DNA from: Bacillota bacterium
Lineage (GTDB): Bacteria; Bacillota; GCA-003054495; Carboxydocellales; JAJZTU01
Length of the DNA: 8,476 bases
Assembly (NCBI GenBank): GCA_021848765.1
Contig: JAJZTU010000139.1
Location: 1 to 8,476 of the forward strand
Direction: 5' to 3'
A program made the translations under genes and the position numbers. The notes beneath the pieces were generated by a model. The model did not search any database and was not told the origin of the DNA. It saw only the letters and a list, made by a program, of their open reading frames with translations. This document shows positions 6,121-8,476 of the stretch, one piece after another (position 1 is the first letter of the stretch; each line of letters begins with the position of its first letter).

Positions 6121-7213
6121 CCAGAACCCTCCTTATAGTTAAAGCTGCCCTTTCTAGCATATTTATACTGTTTAACGTAGAACTTGGTAAACAGATTCCT
6201 TGATCAAATATTTTAAAAGCTTGAGGACACGGCTTCGAGTACTCTTTCAGGTAGGACATTTCACCCGTTGGCATAAAAACCTTTCTGGTTGGAATACCTT
6301 TTTCAGTCAATTTATTAGCTAACTCATTTATATCAAAATCATGAATAAACCTGATGCAATTCAACCAATAACTGCCCTCTGTCCCTTCATGCTCCATTTG
6401 AAACCTTATACATGATAGATCACCGAGTATTTCCTGATAAATCCGCCGAAACGCTCTTTTTTGTGCCAAAAACTCCCCGAGTCGTGACAGTTGGGCTAAG
6501 CCTAAAGCCGCCTCTAGATTTGTCATCCTATAGTTGAAACCCATTTCCGGATGATAATAACCCTTTGCACTGTCTCTGGCTTGGTTTACTAAAAACTTAA
6601 TGCGTTGCACTTTTTCAGGATCATCAGTTATTATCATCCCGCCCCCACCGGTAGTTATTAATTTATTACCATTAAAACTAAAACAACCTATATCCCCAAA
6701 CGTACCGGTATATTTTCCTTTGTAAACTCCACCCAAGCTTTCTGTAGCATCTTCTATAACATAAAGGTTATATTTTTTCGCTATTTCTATCAGGACATCC
6801 ATATTACAAGGATTACCGTAAAGATGTACAGGCATTATCGCTTTGGTCCTGGGCGTTATCGCTTTTTCCACCTCACCTGGATCTATATTCCACGTATTGG
6901 GGTCTACATCAACTATTACCGGTTTGGCACCCACATATAACACGGGATTGACGGTAGCAATGAAAGTGAGAGACGGCACAATCACTTCATCACCCTGACC
7001 AATACCTAAAGCATAAAGGGCAATATGTAGGGCTGCAGTACCACTCTGTACAGCAACCGCCTTTCTAACACCCAAATATTGAGCAAACTTTTCCTCAAAT
7101 TCCGGAACAAAGGGGCCAACTGTAGAAACAAAAGTCGAATCCACGCACTTTGCCAGATATTCCTTTTCGACCGGCCCCAGATTCGGCGCATCTAAATAAA
7201 CCTCTTGTTCCAT
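6113..7213 (-). CDS. legC: LegC-type PLP-dependent aminotransferase
   Basis: This 366-residue DegT/DnrJ/EryC1/StrS aminotransferase would aminate C4 of the 4-keto-6-deoxy sugar nucleotide made by the LegB-type enzyme. Visible motifs are APNLGPVEKEYL (9-20), FVSTVGPFVPEFE (28-40), QSGTAALH (56-63), EDATESLGG (154-162) with Asp155 placed at the PLP ring, FSFNGNKLITTGGGG (178-192) with Schiff-base Lys184, and MGFNYRMTNLEAALG (224-238). The NGNK form of the lysine motif separates it from the PseC-type HPVK enzyme further left. I chose the ATG at 7213, 19 bases after the LegB-type stop, with AAAGGG eleven bases upstream. An in-frame ATG at 7288 would overlap the previous gene by 56 bases, lacks a ribosome site and adds 25 residues unlike the family. 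Confidence 0.92.
   Translation of the reverse strand: MEQEVYLDAPNLGPVEKEYLAKCVDSTFVSTVGPFVPEFEEKFAQYLGVRKAVAVQSGTAALHIALYALGIGQGDEVIVPSLTFIATVNPVLYVGAKPVIVDVDPNTWNIDPGEVEKAITPRTKAIMPVHLYGNPCNMDVLIEIAKKYNLYVIEDATESLGGVYKGKYTGTFGDIGCFSFNGNKLITTGGGGMIITDDPEKVQRIKFLVNQARDSAKGYYHPEMGFNYRMTNLEAALGLAQLSRLGEFLAQKRAFRRIYQEILGDLSCIRFQMEHEGTEGSYWLNCIRFIHDFDINELANKLTEKGIPTRKVFMPTGEMSYLKEYSKPCPQAFKIFDQGICLPSSTLNSINMLERAALTIRRVLVG
6127..6134 (-). promoter_or_regulatory. Ribosome binding site for the TTG-started acetyltransferase
   Basis: AAGGAGGG on the minus strand, six bases before the TTG at 6120, and lying inside the last codons of the aminotransferase gene. It is what makes the rare TTG start credible and points to coupled translation of the two genes. 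Confidence 0.75.
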
Positions 7214-7232
7214 AAGGCTATTATCCCTTTCT

Positions 7233-8219
7233 TTAGATATTATAAATGTCTGGTTTGTAAATGTGTAAATACCTCTTAATCCATTCAATCGTCTCTGTTA
7301 ATCCCTGTTCTAATGTGTACCTTGGCGACCATTCCGTTAATTCGTGTGCTTTTTTGGTTTCTGCCCACAGCCTCTCTACTTCGCTTTTCTCCGGTCTTTG
7401 CCTTTCCTGCTCAGACTCGATTTCAATTTCAACACCGTTAAGTGCGGCAATAAGATTTGCTAAATTCCCGATTGATATTTCGTAATTTGAGCCGACATTT
7501 ATCACTTCACCAACTGATTTCTCTGATTCAGCTACTCTTATAAACCCTTCAGCAGTGTCCTTGACAAATGTCAAATCCCTGGTAGGCATCAGGGAACCCA
7601 ACTTTATCTTCCTTGCCCCTCCGGCTATTTGAGTTATAATCGTAGGAATTACCGCTCTTGCAGATTGTCTGGGGCCGTAAGTATTAAATGGTCTGATTAC
7701 AGCAACGGGAAGGTCAAAGGAACGGTAGAAGGATAAGGCCAAAAAGTCAGCACTGGCTTTTGTTGCGGCATAAGGCGACTGGGGGTTTATAGGATGGTTT
7801 TCCGAAATCGGGACAAATTGGGCAGTTCCATAAACCTCACTGGTAGATGTATGGACAACCTTTTCTACTGCCAATTCCCTTGCAGCCTGTAATACATTAT
7901 AGGTCCCTTCGGCATTAGTCTTGAGATAGGCAACAGGAGATTCGTATGAATAGGGAATACCAATTAAAGCAGCCAGGTGGAACACTATATCTATATCTTT
8001 CATTGCACTTTTTACACTGTCATAATCCCTAATGTCCCCGGTAATAATTCTGATATCCTTGAAACACCGGGAATCTTCGAGCCAACCCCAATAATTTCGC
8101 GAGTTATATCTGATAAAGGCAGTTACATTAGCACCAAGTTCGCTCAAGCGCTCTGTCAGGTGACTGCCAATAAATCCTCCTGCACCGGTTACTAAAACTT
8201 TTTTACCAGATAATTCCAT
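7233..8219 (-). CDS. legB: LegB-type nucleotide-sugar 4,6-dehydratase (extended SDR)
   Basis: This is a full-length 328-residue extended SDR. In Campylobacter LegB (Cj1319) removes water from GDP-GlcNAc to give the 4-keto-6-deoxy form, the step before LegC. Sequence marks are the NAD site VTGAGGFIG (10-18), the LegB-like segment RYNSRNYWGWLED (37-49), GDIRDYDSV (61-69), HTSTSEVYGTA (123-133), the catalytic Tyr150 and Lys154 in SPYAATK (148-154), IRPFNTYGPRQSARAVIP (175-192), and GSLMPTRDLTFVKDTAEGF (208-226). The ATG at 8219 has only a weak GGGGG site seven bases upstream. The gene is 45 bases after the nucleotidyltransferase and 19 before the LegC-type gene. GDP versus UDP as carrier cannot be told from this protein alone, but the PtmE-like neighbour favours GDP. 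Confidence 0.92.
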   Translation of the reverse strand: MELSGKKVLVTGAGGFIGSHLTERLSELGANVTAFIRYNSRNYWGWLEDSRCFKDIRIITGDIRDYDSVKSAMKDIDIVFHLAALIGIPYSYESPVAYLKTNAEGTYNVLQAARELAVEKVVHTSTSEVYGTAQFVPISENHPINPQSPYAATKASADFLALSFYRSFDLPVAVIRPFNTYGPRQSARAVIPTIITQIAGGARKIKLGSLMPTRDLTFVKDTAEGFIRVAESEKSVGEVINVGSNYEISIGNLANLIAALNGVEIEIESEQERQRPEKSEVERLWAETKKAHELTEWSPRYTLEQGLTETIEWIKRYLHIYKPDIYNI

Positions 8220-8264
8220 TATTTTACCCCCATTTTTTCCTTCAAAATCCCCTGCTGCCCATAG

Positions 8265-8476
8265 TTAACACCTAGTGCCGGTAATGAATTCCAAAGCTTT
8301 TTTGTATTCTTCCCATTCTCCCACGTCAAACCAAGAACAACTCATTGGGTAAACCTGCACTTTTAGCCCCCTTTTTTTGGCCAACAATAACAAGTCCGGC
8401 ATATTCATTACACTATCCTCAGGAATCAAATCAATCATGTCCGGTTCTAATGCATAAATCCCCGTATTAATCACAA
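8265..8476 (-). CDS. Sugar-1-phosphate nucleotidyltransferase, C-terminal fragment (PtmE-like; start beyond right edge)
   Basis: Only the last 70 or so codons are present; the open frame continues off the right edge and ends at a TAA at 8265-8267. The fragment INTGIYALEP, then NMPDLL, then a short lysine-rich stretch and WFDVGEWEEYKKA, is the usual end of nucleotidyltransferases that load NTP onto a sugar phosphate. The MPDL and WFDVG pattern resembles the Leg-pathway enzyme PtmE (GlcN-1-phosphate guanylyltransferase, often with N-terminal CBS domains). The GTG at 8474 is an internal Val, not a start. Its place directly before the LegB-type gene fits the first step of a GDP-based Leg pathway. 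The catalytic N-terminal GXGXRL-type signature and any CBS domains lie outside the window, so nucleotide choice is unproven. Confidence 0.82.
   Translation of the reverse strand, partial: VINTGIYALEPDMIDLIPEDSVMNMPDLLLLAKKRGLKVQVYPMSCSWFDVGEWEEYKKALEFITGTRC

Noticed and set aside
7214..7288. Upstream ATG extension of the LegC-type gene
   Set aside because: It overlaps the LegB-type coding region by 56 bases, has no ribosome site, and the extra 25 residues do not fit the family N-terminus.

Overview
The window holds one uninterrupted minus-strand run of eight genes for nucleotide-sugar and glycan biosynthesis, transcribed from right to left, with a gene cut off at each edge. Gaps between genes are 82 bases at most and two genes overlap, so the run looks like an operon or two fused operons. 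I found no tRNA, rRNA, CRISPR array, transposase, integrase or attachment site. Strong AGGAGG-type ribosome sites, use of GTG and TTG starts and moderate GC suggest a Bacillota (Firmicutes) bacterium, perhaps of the Desulfotomaculum/Pelotomaculum/Moorella kind. That placement is an inference from style, not from a marker gene.

Right module (about 5434-8476, AT-richer): the C-terminal end of a sugar-1-phosphate nucleotidyltransferase of the PtmE kind, then a LegB-type 4,6-dehydratase, a LegC-type PLP aminotransferase and a PglD/NeuD-type N-acetyltransferase. In order these would activate an amino sugar, dehydrate it, aminate C4 and acetylate the new amine. This is the front half of legionaminic acid synthesis, or of a related 2,4-diamino-2,4,6-trideoxyhexose. 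The later enzymes (LegG, LegI, LegF) are not in the window and would be expected further right.

Middle (4786-5379): a 197-residue protein I do not recognise, with a possible small beta-rich head and a long helical tail.

Left module (1-4707, GC-richer): a soluble UDP-GlcNAc 4,6-dehydratase-like enzyme with Met in place of the catalytic Tyr, a second extended SDR epimerase/dehydratase, a PseC-type aminotransferase, and a large protein that runs off the left edge. The last joins a Maf-like N-terminal region to a CgeB-type (DUF3880 plus glycosyltransferase group 1) region. It has the right form for a glycosyltransferase that uses the sugars made upstream.

Together the genes fit a surface or flagellin glycosylation island making two related amino sugars (Leg-like and Pse-like). 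The flagellar link rests on the Maf-like region and on known pathways; no flagellin or motility gene is visible. The points most worth following are the unrecognised 197-residue protein, the Met-type dehydratase paired with PseC and an extra SDR, the Maf-CgeB fusion, and the GC step between the modules.
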